Position numbers and translations under genes: made by a program. The notes under the pieces are model-generated. The model ran no database searches, was not told the DNA's origin, and saw nothing but the letters and a program-made list of their open reading frames with translations. 64,000 bases of DNA from Sandaracinus sp964481145 (GTDB lineage Bacteria; Myxococcota_A; Polyangia; Polyangiales; Sandaracinaceae): NCBI GenBank assembly GCA_964481145.1, contig CAYZTA010000005.1, positions 116,617 to 180,616 of the forward strand, in the 5' to 3' direction. Each line of letters opens with the position of its first letter. Positions within the stretch are counted from its first letter, which is position 1. Shown here piece by piece: positions 9,258-17,911 of the stretch.

Positions 9258-9704
9258 CTATCGCTTGCGCCTCGCATCATCGGAGCCGATCGGCACCCCA
9301 TAGAGCTCGAGCCGATGATCGATGAGTCGATAGCCCAGCTGCTCCGCGATCTTCTTTTGCAGCGCTTCGATCTCGGGGCTCGTGAACTCGATGACGTGAC
9401 CACTCTGCACGTCGATCAAATGATCGTGATGCTCGTCTGGAGTTTCTTCGTAACGCGCGCGGCCATCGCCGAAATCATGGCGTTCGAGGATGTTCGCTTC
9501 TTCGAAAAGACGCAGCGTTCGATACACGGTCGCGAGCCCGATCCGCTTGTCGATCGCCGATGCGCGCGCGTAGACAGTCTCCACGTCGGGGTGGTCGTCC
9601 GATTCCGAGAGCACCCGCGCGATCACTCGACGCTGCTCCGTCATCCGGAGCCCCTTGTCGATGCAGCGATTCTCGAGCCGTGAGCTGTCTTGGTTGGCAG
9701 GCAT
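9258..9704 (-). CDS. fur: Fur-family metal-responsive transcriptional regulator
   Basis: A 148-residue repressor of the ferric-uptake family. The N-terminal winged helix includes MTEQRRVIARVL and the recognition region RIGLATVYRTLRLFEEA. The regulatory metal site begins HHDHLIDVQSGHVIEF near residue 90. The CxxC cysteines usual for Zur, PerR and E. coli Fur at this position are replaced by Asp and Gln, so there is no structural Cys4 zinc site; some Fur proteins also lack it. Specificity for iron rather than zinc or peroxide cannot be fixed from sequence. The start ATG at 9704 gives the family's usual length. trmO follows within five bases. Confidence 0.9.
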   Translation of the reverse strand: MPANQDSSRLENRCIDKGLRMTEQRRVIARVLSESDDHPDVETVYARASAIDKRIGLATVYRTLRLFEEANILERHDFGDGRARYEETPDEHHDHLIDVQSGHVIEFTSPEIEALQKKIAEQLGYRLIDHRLELYGVPIGSDDARRKR

Positions 9705-9793
9705 GAGTCACCAGCTGGGTGACCCTACCATGAAATCCGCTTCGACTGTATCGACTCGACTCGCTTTGCCATTCGCGTCACCTTCCGCGCGTT

Positions 9794-11044
9794 ATGGGTA
9801 CGGCCATCATTCTTCGCGGCAAAGCGGAGCGCTCGTCTCTCCTCGATGAGATCGCGTCATTTTCGCGTGCGGTCTCGGGTGCATTTCGCGCTTCAGAGAC
9901 GCGCGCCGAGGACGAGCAAGGCAGGCCACTTCTCGTGCTCGCGATTCATCCCGCGGCCGAGCCCGTGAGGATCGTGGACTTGGGTGCAGGGGAGCTCACG
10001 ATCGAGGCGAGCACGGGGACCGCGGGGCCTGGTTATCACGAGTACATCACCGAGCTTCTTCGGGGGATGGCCGAGGCGTTCGGCATCTTGTGGACTTCGA
10101 TCACGGATGAGAGCGGATACTTCGAGTCGCGTGATCGCAAGGCGCTCGAAGAGGCGATTCTGATTTGGCTGCAAACCACCGCTCACGAAGCGCTCGCACT
10201 CCATGCGCGTGGGATGAAGGGGCTTCAGCTTTCTCTGCCGGAAGGCACCGTGTTTGAACATGAAGGGCTCATCGCGACGCCGATGGGTCCGCGAGACCAC
10301 GCGTGGCTTGCCAAGACGGCCAAAGAGCCGCGTCAAGGGATCGATGTGTTCCCGTGGTGGGAATCGGGTCAAGTTGCATCGACTTTGCGTGGAGCGGCGC
10401 TCTCCGCGATGTGGATCGATGTTCGATGGCGGAGACCTCTCGTCACCGCCGAGCGAGAGCTCTTCGAACGCATCCTCGGTTGGCTCGACCACGGTGAGTC
10501 GCTCGAACCCGATGCCGATTGGCCGTGGCGAGAGCAGAGTGAGCTCCTGGAATTCCTCGGTGAAGAGTCGCTTCGCGCGACGCGCGTCCACCTGCGTGCG
10601 AGCGCACTGCCGCCGGCTGTTCCGCTCGGGTATCGGCGCAGTCCGGTGCGCGTGAGTCTCTCGGGCGGTTGGTCGATGCGCATCCCCGGTGAGTTTGCCG
10701 AACGTTGGGAAGAGCCAGGCGCGTGGGTTGGTTGGGACGCGAATCGATCGCTCTGGTTCAGCTCCGTCGAAGTTCATGGAGCGACGAGCAGCGAAGCTGC
10801 GATAGAAGCCCTGCCTCCGCTCGAAGGCGAAGGTGAGCTCATGGCGTCCGAGCACGGGGAGCTTCTTTCACTTGCTCGCTTCGAACACGGCGAAGAAGAA
10901 GACGGCACGCCCGTCATTCAATTGCGTGCTCAGTCGGTCTTCGGTTCGCACGCTGCGATCGGCACGTTCATTCTCCTCCGTGAAGAAGATCGCGATTGGG
11001 CTCTCGAGACGTGGGGAACGGGCGCGTACATCGCGACGCATTGA
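9794..11044 (+). CDS. Hypothetical soluble protein
   Basis: A 416-residue soluble protein without signal peptide or membrane segments and without any motif I recognise. The sequence alternates acidic helices with Trp-rich strands (for example GVLWTS-like and WVGWDANRSLWFSS segments) and looks like two or three compact domains. It diverges from fur with about 90 bases between start codons, so Fur could regulate it, although I see no convincing Fur box. It ends four bases before the convergent rsgA gene. Confidence 0.75.
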   Translation: MGTAIILRGKAERSSLLDEIASFSRAVSGAFRASETRAEDEQGRPLLVLAIHPAAEPVRIVDLGAGELTIEASTGTAGPGYHEYITELLRGMAEAFGILWTSITDESGYFESRDRKALEEAILIWLQTTAHEALALHARGMKGLQLSLPEGTVFEHEGLIATPMGPRDHAWLAKTAKEPRQGIDVFPWWESGQVASTLRGAALSAMWIDVRWRRPLVTAERELFERILGWLDHGESLEPDADWPWREQSELLEFLGEESLRATRVHLRASALPPAVPLGYRRSPVRVSLSGGWSMRIPGEFAERWEEPGAWVGWDANRSLWFSSVEVHGATSSEAAIEALPPLEGEGELMASEHGELLSLARFEHGEEEDGTPVIQLRAQSVFGSHAAIGTFILLREEDRDWALETWGTGAYIATH

Positions 11045-11047
11045 GCA

Positions 11048-11956
11048 TCAGCGCTCTTCTCCATGGAGTTGGCGCAAATAACTGTCGTAGCGCTCCTTCG
11101 AGACCTCATCGCGCGACACGGCATCGCGCACTCCGCATTGCGGCTCGCGATCGTGAAGACAATCGCCAAATGCGCAATCGTGGAGGAAAGGACGCAGGTC
11201 TGGAAAACACGAAGCCAGATCGCGCGCGGGAATCTCGAACGACGCGAGCTCACGGATCCCGGGCGTGTCCGCCACGAAACCACCACCGCGGAGCGCGTGG
11301 AGTTCTGCGACGCGCGTCGTGTGTCGACCCTTTCTCACGAGGTCGCCGATTTCGCCCACCGCGAGTGAGAGCCCTTCTTCGATCGCATTGAGCAAGCTGC
11401 TCTTTCCCGCACCCGAGGGGCCTGTGAGCGCCGAGATCTTGCCGGAAAGCACGTTCCGCACGTCGTCGATCGCTTCGCCTGTGTGGGCGCTCGTATAGAT
11501 CACCGAATAGCCGATGCGCTCGTAGATGCCGAATCGTTCTCTTGCATCCGCGGCTTCGGGCTCATCCATCTTCGTGGCGATGATCGTCAAAGGCACTCGG
11601 TTGTGTTCGGCCACGACGAGAAAACGATCGACGAGGCGTGGATTCATTCGGGGCAATCCCGCAGAGAAGACGAGCAAGATGCGATCGATGTTCGCGACGA
11701 GCACATCCTCGATGGCGCGTCCGCGCGAGGTGGGATGCAATCTCGAAAACCGAGTTCGCCGTGGTGAAACGCGTTCGATGACACAGGTCGTGCGATCGAT
11801 GATGACCTCGTCGCCGATCACCGCGAGGTCGGTGCTCACGCGCTCCTTCTTGAGCCGTCCTCGCATCCGACATTCGATGGTTTCACCTTCCGTGGTCCGC
11901 ACTCGGAAGAAGCCTGCCGTTGCACGCAAAACGATGCCTTCTCTTCGATTCGTCAC
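11048..11956 (-). CDS. rsgA: Ribosome small-subunit GTPase RsgA
   Basis: A 302-residue GTPase that acts as a late checkpoint in 30S ribosome assembly. The motif order is circularly permuted as expected: an OB-fold N-domain, G4 near residue 128, G1 GPSGAGKSS at 179-187, and G3 DTPG at 230-233. The C-terminal zinc knuckle is complete (Cys261, Cys266, His268, Cys274, in FLHDCAFGDC...EPQC). The G4 motif reads TKMD (residues 128-131) in place of the canonical NKxD, so the guanine-contacting Asn is replaced by Thr. The start ATG at 11956 gives a normal length. Confidence 0.93.
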   Translation of the reverse strand: MTNRREGIVLRATAGFFRVRTTEGETIECRMRGRLKKERVSTDLAVIGDEVIIDRTTCVIERVSPRRTRFSRLHPTSRGRAIEDVLVANIDRILLVFSAGLPRMNPRLVDRFLVVAEHNRVPLTIIATKMDEPEAADARERFGIYERIGYSVIYTSAHTGEAIDDVRNVLSGKISALTGPSGAGKSSLLNAIEEGLSLAVGEIGDLVRKGRHTTRVAELHALRGGGFVADTPGIRELASFEIPARDLASCFPDLRPFLHDCAFGDCLHDREPQCGVRDAVSRDEVSKERYDSYLRQLHGEER

Positions 11957-12035
11957 GGCGCGGACGATAGCGCGTGCACGGATGCCCGTTGATGATTTCT
12001 TGTGATGGCAGATCCATCCGCTGCGACTGTCCCCC

Positions 12036-12053
12036 TACAAGGCGACCCTTGTA
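12036..12053. promoter_or_regulatory. Inverted repeat TACAAGG-cgac-CCTTGTA
   Basis: A perfect 7-base inverted repeat with a four-base spacer lies between the divergent rsgA and lipoprotein genes, 34 bases before the lipoprotein ATG. It could be an operator or a small hairpin in the leader. No regulator is known. Confidence 0.3.
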
Positions 12054-12086
12054 TCGCACCGCACTGGCTCGGGTAGATCGGTCGCC

Positions 12087-13133
12087 ATGAAGCAGTACCC
12101 CTTTTGGATTCTCGTATTCGCCTTGTGCTCTCTTGGATGCGACGAAGAAGACGCATCTGGTTTGCAGGGCAGTGATGCGGGAACGATGGTGACGAAGCGC
12201 GATTCCGGCACGGAGCCGATGGTGATCCGCGATGCGGGTCGATCCGTGGATGCTGGCACCACAGGTGCGAGAGATGCGGGTCGTGTGCGTGATGCGGGTC
12301 GTGTGCGTGATGCGGGTCGTGTTCCGATGGCGGATGCGGGGCTGAGGCCGGCGGTGGACGCGGGTTCTTCGATGCGCGATTGCCCCAATGCCACGCGTCT
12401 TTGGTTTGACGATTTCGAGACGGGCGATCATCGCAACTGGACTGGCCGTGGTTACGGCGAGGGCTGGGGCAACAACTGTGAGACGACGAGCATCTCGACC
12501 GAGATGCCGCGGCCCGGAGGCGGGCGCTATGTGCAGCGGAGCGACAATACCTGTCGCTCCATCGAAGACGTGCATCGTGGCTATGGCGGTCTTCAGTTCA
12601 GCGGCAACACCGTGTTGCCGGGGCATACCAATACGGGCACTGGATTCTCTGCTCCGAACGGCATGGTTTCGACGTTCTGGGTGTGGATTCGTGCAGGCTA
12701 TTCGTTTGGCGGTGGTCGCTGGATGAATGTGTTCTCGGTCTTCCCTGACTGCGCATACAACAATTCGATGATCACGCTCGGGCTCGACAACGCCGATGGG
12801 ATCTTGCGGCCAGCGCATCATTGGCCGCAGGGCAGGCTCACGATGAGCCCCGGCGCACAAGCTTTGCCGATGGGTCAGTGGGTTCGCCTGACGGTGTACC
12901 TGAACTTCGCGTCAGGGCAGATGCACGTGTGGCAGAACGGACGAAGCCTCCTCCACGTCGACAACATCACGCGCTCGATTCACAGCATGTGTCAGTTCCA
13001 CTGGGGCCTCTATTCCAGCGGCGACAACACCAATATCTTGATGTACGAAGACGACAAATCGGTGTGGCGCTTGGATGAGCCTCTTCGCGACTTCACCGAG
13101 GAGCCGTGGCTCGACGAGACTTGTAGCCCGTAA
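12087..13133 (+). CDS. Lipoprotein with Ala-Gly-Arg repeat linker and polysaccharide-lyase-like domain
   Basis: A 348-residue lipoprotein. The signal peptide ends in LCSLGC, a good lipobox. Residues 25-95 form a low-complexity linker containing three tandem RDAGRV units, encoded by an 18-base DNA repeat near 12264-12326. The C-terminal 250 residues are beta-rich with many aromatic residues, paired cysteines and segments such as LWFDDFETGDHRNW and GQWVRLTVYLNFASGQMHVWQNG. This resembles concanavalin-type sandwich domains of polysaccharide lyases or LamG-like carbohydrate-binding proteins. It is therefore probably a surface protein that binds or cuts a polysaccharide, but no catalytic residue can be assigned. 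Confidence 0.75.
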   Translation: MKQYPFWILVFALCSLGCDEEDASGLQGSDAGTMVTKRDSGTEPMVIRDAGRSVDAGTTGARDAGRVRDAGRVRDAGRVPMADAGLRPAVDAGSSMRDCPNATRLWFDDFETGDHRNWTGRGYGEGWGNNCETTSISTEMPRPGGGRYVQRSDNTCRSIEDVHRGYGGLQFSGNTVLPGHTNTGTGFSAPNGMVSTFWVWIRAGYSFGGGRWMNVFSVFPDCAYNNSMITLGLDNADGILRPAHHWPQGRLTMSPGAQALPMGQWVRLTVYLNFASGQMHVWQNGRSLLHVDNITRSIHSMCQFHWGLYSSGDNTNILMYEDDKSVWRLDEPLRDFTEEPWLDETCSP

Positions 13134-13214
13134 ACGAACCTGACGGCGGGGCCGCCGTACATGGGGCGCAGGAACGAATCGCAGCCTCATGTGCGGCCGG
13201 CCATCTCCGCTCCG

Positions 13215-13311
13215 ATCAAATGACCATCAAGTAAAAAACACCCAAGAAATCCTTGGAAAACGCGAGGTCGGCCAGCTCGATGCCCCGTTCCATCAAATGA
13301 CCATCAAGTAA
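13215..13311. repeat. Two exact 20-bp direct repeats, 77 bp apart
   Basis: ATCAAATGACCATCAAGTAA occurs at 13215-13234 and again at 13292-13311. The spacing is not a multiple of three, so a coding repeat is unlikely. The 216-base stretch 13134-13349 holds no gene that I can support. Possible readings are a deletion scar of a mobile element or paired protein-binding sites. Confidence 0.6.
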
Positions 13312-13349
13312 GGGGCTGGGTATCCATCCTCTGATCAGCGAGAGCGCCG

Positions 13350-13598
13350 CTATGCCGCAGCGCGCAGCTCGGCTTTCTGGCCCTCTGCGATCGACACCGC
13401 GAGCGCGAGGCCCGAGAGCGTGAGGCGAACCCGGGTCGCATGGACCAGGCCTTGCGCTTCGAGGGCGAGTAAAATCAGCCGTGTCTCCTCCACGCTCATT
13501 CCGAGCCGCCCCGAGACACGCCCGATGTCGGCGGGGCGATTGAGGCGGGCAAGGTCGAAGAGGGCGACCAAAACGGAGAGACTCGTGTTCGTGTTCAT
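13350..13598 (-). CDS. Small winged-helix-like DNA-binding protein
   Basis: An 82-residue protein predicted as one helix-turn-helix unit. The segment DLARLNRPADIGRVSGRLGMSVEETRLILLALEAQGLV, given here only by its positions 15-52, has the spacing of a winged helix (helix, helix, recognition helix), followed by LTLSGLALAVSIA. The ATG at 13598 is preceded, six bases upstream, by TATGTT inside a palindrome, which suggests a leaderless and self-regulated transcript. No partner protein is adjacent; the next gene upstream is the convergent-side end of a glycosyltransferase gene on the same strand. Confidence 0.65.
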   Translation of the reverse strand: MNTNTSLSVLVALFDLARLNRPADIGRVSGRLGMSVEETRLILLALEAQGLVHATRVRLTLSGLALAVSIAEGQKAELRAAA

Positions 13599-13654
13599 GT
13601 GGGCAACATAAACCCACAGCTGAACACGGGTCCAGTTTTCGTCTGTTCAGTGAA
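13592..13654. promoter_or_regulatory. Cluster of TGTTCA/TGAACA half-sites and nested palindrome
   Basis: TGTTCA (13592-13597) and TGAACA (13621-13626) flank a second inverted pair TGTGGG (13598-13603) and CCCACA (13613-13618). A further TGTTCA (13643-13648) overlaps the palindrome GTTCAGTGAAC (13644-13654). The minus-strand TATGTT between the inner arms looks like a -10 box for the small regulator gene. This is the layout expected of an autoregulatory operator. Confidence 0.5.
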
Positions 13655-16379
13655 CTTGGCCCGGCAAGTCAGCACGAATCAGGATGAATTTGTTGTCGTC
13701 TCGCATGGTGGTGACTTCTTCGATGCGTGCGCCGCGGAGCGTGCTCCGTAGGCTCGCGAGTCGTCCGTGCTCGAGAACGAAATAGGCGCGCTGTCCGGGG
13801 TGCTGCCTTATCCACTCGTTCAATCGACGATTGTCGAGATCGACGAAGGTCAACGTGGCGTTGCCGGTGTAGAAGTTTTCGCCCTTCCAGTTCAACTGCC
13901 ACGCGATGAGCGGCTCTTCGGGACCCGAGCGCTCGTCATAGTAACGATCGATCAGTTCGCGCTGACCCCAATGCGGCGATAGATCGATCAAGTACACGTC
14001 GAGGCAGAACACCGCGAATGCGATCGCGACTCCGAAGAACGCACGGAGCGCGACTTGGCGAAGGGCCGGGAGCGCCGCCAGCCCGATCGAGAGGGTCGCC
14101 ACGAACGCGAAACCAGTCAGAATTGGGCGATAATCGAGGTATTCAGGCCAAGGGCGCTGGTAGTTGTAGACAAAGAGATGAATGAGCCGTTCGTAGCCAT
14201 AAGGCCGCGCTGACGTGACCCACGCGAGATCGCGACCGATCATCGCGGCGATGACTGGCGCTGCGAAGAGGCCGGCCGTGGCTGCAGGCACCCAGCGGGA
14301 TGCTTTCTTCGAATCCTCTCGCAGCAAAATCCACGCGCCGCCCGCGAACGCCGCCCCGAGCGCGATGAGCGGGAAGGTCACTCCTTCTTCCCATCGATTC
14401 GCGAGCACCCAATCGCGGGTATGAGGCGACACGATCTCTTCGGGGATGATTCCCCGAACGTCCCCCCACATGCCGGCAATGCCGATGAGCGCGGGCACGG
14501 GCGCGAGCACGGCGAGCACGGTGCCAAGCACGTGTTTCGCAGACACGCGATCGAGATCGCTCCGTTGTCCGAGCAGACGATCGAAGGCGAGTCCGATGAG
14601 GACACCCGCCGGAGGAATCGCGGGAAAGATGTAATGGTGGAACTTCGTCGTCATCGCGCTGAAGAGCACGAAGGCGCTCGTTCCCCAAAGACCAAAGAGC
14701 ATCAGCAAGTTGCGCTGATCGCGCGGGTCGTCTTTGGCGTTGTTCGAGAGCATGACCCATGCGCCGATGGCCAAAGGCGCAAGCGCAATCCAAGGAAAGA
14801 GCCCATAGCCGAGCTGCTCGAAGAAATACTCTGCGCTTCCGGTGTCGCCATGCACGCCCGCGGTCAGGCGATTGATGTGATCGTGCACGAGCAGCCGATC
14901 GGTGAAGCCCTGCCCATGCCGGATGTACATCGCGACATACCAAGGCAGCCCGACCGTCGCGACCACCAAGATGCCTGTTGCGACGCGTAATTTCCCGTCG
15001 AGTAAAAGGTCCCACCGTCGCGAGGCGATGAGCCAGAACATCGCGACCATCCCCGGCAACGCGAAGCCCGGAATGCCCTTCGCCATGAATGAGAGCGCGC
15101 AGAAGAAATAGAACGCGAACATGTAGAGCGTCTGCGCGCGCCGCTCTTTGCGGAGCATCCAGAGGATGAACGCGAAGCCAGCGAGCCAAAGGAGCCCCTG
15201 CACGAACGGCTGCGCGGCGATCGAATCGAACGCAGGCGCCACCTCGCGCGCATCGGCGTTGCCCGGATTGCCGGCATTGCCGGCCGAGCCGAACATGAAC
15301 CGATCGCGATGCCACGCAAAGCCGCCCGTTACGAGGGTCACGTTGCGCGTCAGGAGGAGCAAAATCTGCGGGATCGACGCCATCGCGAAGAGCGCGATGA
15401 CGGCGTGTTGTGCCGAGAGCACGATCGGTCCGAGCCGATACTGCTTCACTTTGCGATCGCTCTCTTCGCTCATCGCGAGGCCGAACATCGACATCGCCAT
15501 CGTCATCGTGCTGACGAACGGCATGTCGGTGATCGCCTGATGCGAGAGCATGAAGAAATGCGGAATCGTGACGAGCACGAGCGCAGCGATCACACCGGCG
15601 CGCTTGCCGAAGCGTCGTTGCACCACCGCATAGATCGAGAGGAGCGCGCCGATCGTGAGGAAATAATGCGGCAGGCGCACAGCCCACTCGGGATGCGCGG
15701 GATGCGCGTCGGGATGAAAGTCGATGCCGAGCGCGCCCATCGAGAGCGATTCGATCCAGAAGATGAAGATGGGCTTGCTCCAGAACCACTCTTCGTGCGC
15801 CCACCAGAGGCTGATCCAATCGTCGCGCGCGAGAATTTCTCGAGCGACCTCGCCGTAATGCGTCTCCCATGGATCCCAAAGGCCATACACGCCCAAGAAC
15901 GGGAGGATGATCGCCGTCGCGATCACGAAGACGAGCAGCATGGGGCGGCGCATCGCCGAGAGGGCGATGCACGCGAGGGACGCGAGGATCGTGATCGGCA
16001 AACCATCGATGCCGCCCACGAAGAGCCCGAGCACGAACACCGCGATGGCGCATGGGATCGTGAGGATGGGCGCCATCCAGATGGGCTCGCGTTCGCGCTC
16101 CCAGAGAATGCTCGAGCGATCGAGGAGCACCATCGCCGCGATCTCTCCTCTCGTCCACGAGCTCGCCGAGAGAAGCCCGAACATATCGAGCAGGCCGAGC
16201 GTGGTGAGCGCGGTCGTGAGCATGCCGTAGAGCGGCCCGAGATGGAGCTGCTCGTGGTTGGCCATGAGCGCAAAGGTGGCGAATGCGCCCACTGCGAAGA
16301 TGGCACCTCCTCGGATGCGATGACTCGCATTCGAAGGAGAGTTGGAAGGAGAATCGCCCTCAGTCATGCGGACAGTCAT
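13647..16379 (-). CDS. Membrane glycosyltransferase, GT39/ArnT-like
   Basis: A 910-residue polytopic protein of the ArnT/PMT-type superfamily (dolichyl- or undecaprenyl-phosphate-sugar transferases). The first periplasmic loop has the DxxE-type signature around residues 169-172 (WDPWETHYGEVAREIL) and the KPIFIFW segment that follows it in this family. At least 12 hydrophobic segments are visible, and the C-terminal 250 residues include a large soluble domain. The protein is much longer than ArnT (about 550 residues). It probably transfers a sugar from a lipid carrier to an envelope glycan or protein. The start is uncertain: ATG codons at 16379 and 16367 are both possible, and neither has a ribosome site; the longer frame to 16562 overlaps the divergent gene and looks non-coding. 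Confidence 0.8.
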   Translation of the reverse strand: MTVRMTEGDSPSNSPSNASHRIRGGAIFAVGAFATFALMANHEQLHLGPLYGMLTTALTTLGLLDMFGLLSASSWTRGEIAAMVLLDRSSILWEREREPIWMAPILTIPCAIAVFVLGLFVGGIDGLPITILASLACIALSAMRRPMLLVFVIATAIILPFLGVYGLWDPWETHYGEVAREILARDDWISLWWAHEEWFWSKPIFIFWIESLSMGALGIDFHPDAHPAHPEWAVRLPHYFLTIGALLSIYAVVQRRFGKRAGVIAALVLVTIPHFFMLSHQAITDMPFVSTMTMAMSMFGLAMSEESDRKVKQYRLGPIVLSAQHAVIALFAMASIPQILLLLTRNVTLVTGGFAWHRDRFMFGSAGNAGNPGNADAREVAPAFDSIAAQPFVQGLLWLAGFAFILWMLRKERRAQTLYMFAFYFFCALSFMAKGIPGFALPGMVAMFWLIASRRWDLLLDGKLRVATGILVVATVGLPWYVAMYIRHGQGFTDRLLVHDHINRLTAGVHGDTGSAEYFFEQLGYGLFPWIALAPLAIGAWVMLSNNAKDDPRDQRNLLMLFGLWGTSAFVLFSAMTTKFHHYIFPAIPPAGVLIGLAFDRLLGQRSDLDRVSAKHVLGTVLAVLAPVPALIGIAGMWGDVRGIIPEEIVSPHTRDWVLANRWEEGVTFPLIALGAAFAGGAWILLREDSKKASRWVPAATAGLFAAPVIAAMIGRDLAWVTSARPYGYERLIHLFVYNYQRPWPEYLDYRPILTGFAFVATLSIGLAALPALRQVALRAFFGVAIAFAVFCLDVYLIDLSPHWGQRELIDRYYDERSGPEEPLIAWQLNWKGENFYTGNATLTFVDLDNRRLNEWIRQHPGQRAYFVLEHGRLASLRSTLRGARIEEVTTMRDDNKFILIRADLPGQVH

Positions 16380-16482
16380 GCGGAAAACCGGGCCGCAGCA
16401 TAGTGGGCGCAAAACGCGGGGTCCAGGAGCGTGACATCGCGTGTTTTTCGTCTCGCTGGCATTTCGTCCATGGGTTTCGCGT

Positions 16483-17040
16483 ATGCTTGGGGCAGTGGCC
16501 GATCCATACGAACGGGAGCAGATGCCAGGGGTGGGTGAGGTGCTGTTTCGGCAGAAGGTCACCTCGCCCCGCTGGCTGATGGGTTGGATGGTCGCGTTGC
16601 CCCTGGGGCTCGGGACGCTCGTCGCGTTGGGTCTCGGCGTCGGCGGGCTCTTCGGCGGGGCGGGGTTTTATTGGGGAGCGGCCGCTGCGTTCGCGGGAGG
16701 GATCGCAATGGCCGTGTTCTTCGCTGCGCTGAACCTGATGTTCGCGAGCGCGCGGGTCGCGGTCTCGGAGGGTGAGCTGCACATCCAGCTCGGAATGGCC
16801 GGGCCCAAAATCCCTATCTCACGGATCGCTTCGGTCGCGCTCGCGCCGAGCGGCATCAACCGCATAGGCATGGGCGTGGGCACCGATCTGCAAGGCACGA
16901 CCTATTACAGGATGTGGGGCGACAATGCAGAAGCCGTGCATCTCACGATGCACGGCGACAAGAAGATCGTGGTGGTGCTGAAAGATGCGCGCGCAATGAA
17001 AGCTGCGATTGAAGAGGCGCTGCGCCGCCGAGATGCTTGA
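16483..17040 (+). CDS. Small membrane protein with PH-like C-terminal domain
   Basis: A 185-residue protein with two membrane segments near residues 35-60 and 65-90, followed by a soluble beta-rich domain (ARVAVSEGELHIQLG, PISRIASVALAP, ending in a helix DARAMKAAIEEALRRR). That arrangement resembles bacterial PH-like membrane proteins. The start at ATG 16483 keeps 100 bases between it and the divergent glycosyltransferase; a longer frame begins at 16441. It converges with the signalling cluster, with four bases between the stop codons. Confidence 0.65.
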   Translation: MLGAVADPYEREQMPGVGEVLFRQKVTSPRWLMGWMVALPLGLGTLVALGLGVGGLFGGAGFYWGAAAAFAGGIAMAVFFAALNLMFASARVAVSEGELHIQLGMAGPKIPISRIASVALAPSGINRIGMGVGTDLQGTTYYRMWGDNAEAVHLTMHGDKKIVVVLKDARAMKAAIEEALRRRDA

Positions 17041-17044
17041 TGCC

Positions 17045-17911
17045 TCAAGGGAGTCCGAAGCTCACGCCGGTGCGCACCGGTATGCGGCTCGCCTCGTCGA
17101 CGAGTACACCGGTGATCACTCCACCCGTGACGAGCACGGCGCCGCCTGCGATGATCCAGAAGAGTGGATCTTCGAAGATGTTGCTTCCGCCCGAATCGGC
17201 CACGGCACCGGCGGAAGAGCCGCCGCTCGCAGCCAATCGTCCAATCGTCCTCGGCTGGAACTCGCTGCCCGTGGCCAAGAGCTTGTTTCCATATGCGTCG
17301 AGTACTTCGACCCAATATTCCACGCGATCGGCTGTATCCGAACCAGGCAAAGGTGCGAACACCTCGGGTTGCGCACGCGACTCGAGCGATGTGTATTCTG
17401 CGCTGCCTTCGAGGCGCGCATGCACCCGGATGAGCCGCGCCATGTTGAATGGATCTCGCAGCGCGACACGCACCGCGGCGCGGACCCGATCGAGGCCCAC
17501 TTCGACGCCGAGCTGATCCGACCGCGCGGAAATGGTGCCGCGCGCTTCGAGATAGGGTGCACGCAATCGGGGTGGCACCGTGTCGTCGGGCGTAGCATCG
17601 GGGTCGACGGCCAGCATGCGCTCGAAGAATTCACGAGCACCGTCGACGTCTCCGAGCGCGGCGGCACTGACTCCCAAGAGTTCATAGATACGCCCGAGTC
17701 GATCGGGCTCGTGACCACCCGCCTGCAGGGCGGCGCTGGCATGCTCGAGAGTCTGTTCGAAGTCGACTTCGAGATAGGCACGCTCCGCCGCCTCCAGCGG
17801 GTCGATCGTCTCGACTGGCAAACGACGTGGTCGCTGCGCTTCGACGCTGGAGACGTGCAGGGTGATCGAGACGATCGAGCTCACGATCGCACATAGACCA
17901 AGGATCCTCAT
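17045..17911 (-). CDS. Exported TPR-like protein with C-terminal membrane anchor (cluster gene 6)
   Basis: A 288-residue protein with an N-terminal signal sequence ending at VEAQ, then a helical repeat region around residues 30-95 (AERAYLEVDFEQTLEHASAAL and ELLGVSAAALGDVDGAREFFERMLAVDP) that reads as two TPR units. A central domain is followed by a hydrophobic stretch near residues 248-270 and a short tail. Its ATG at 17911 overlaps the stop of the upstream lipoprotein gene as ATGA, showing translational coupling. As the last gene of the kinase cluster it may be an envelope component sensing or relaying the same stimulus. Exact role unknown. Confidence 0.75.
   Translation of the reverse strand: MRILGLCAIVSSIVSITLHVSSVEAQRPRRLPVETIDPLEAAERAYLEVDFEQTLEHASAALQAGGHEPDRLGRIYELLGVSAAALGDVDGAREFFERMLAVDPDATPDDTVPPRLRAPYLEARGTISARSDQLGVEVGLDRVRAAVRVALRDPFNMARLIRVHARLEGSAEYTSLESRAQPEVFAPLPGSDTADRVEYWVEVLDAYGNKLLATGSEFQPRTIGRLAASGGSSAGAVADSGGSNIFEDPLFWIIAGGAVLVTGGVITGVLVDEASRIPVRTGVSFGLP

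Noticed and set aside
13216..13617. 133-residue minus-strand frame over the small regulator gene
   Set aside because: It overlaps the winged-helix gene in another frame and runs through both direct repeats, giving a biased Arg/Pro product.
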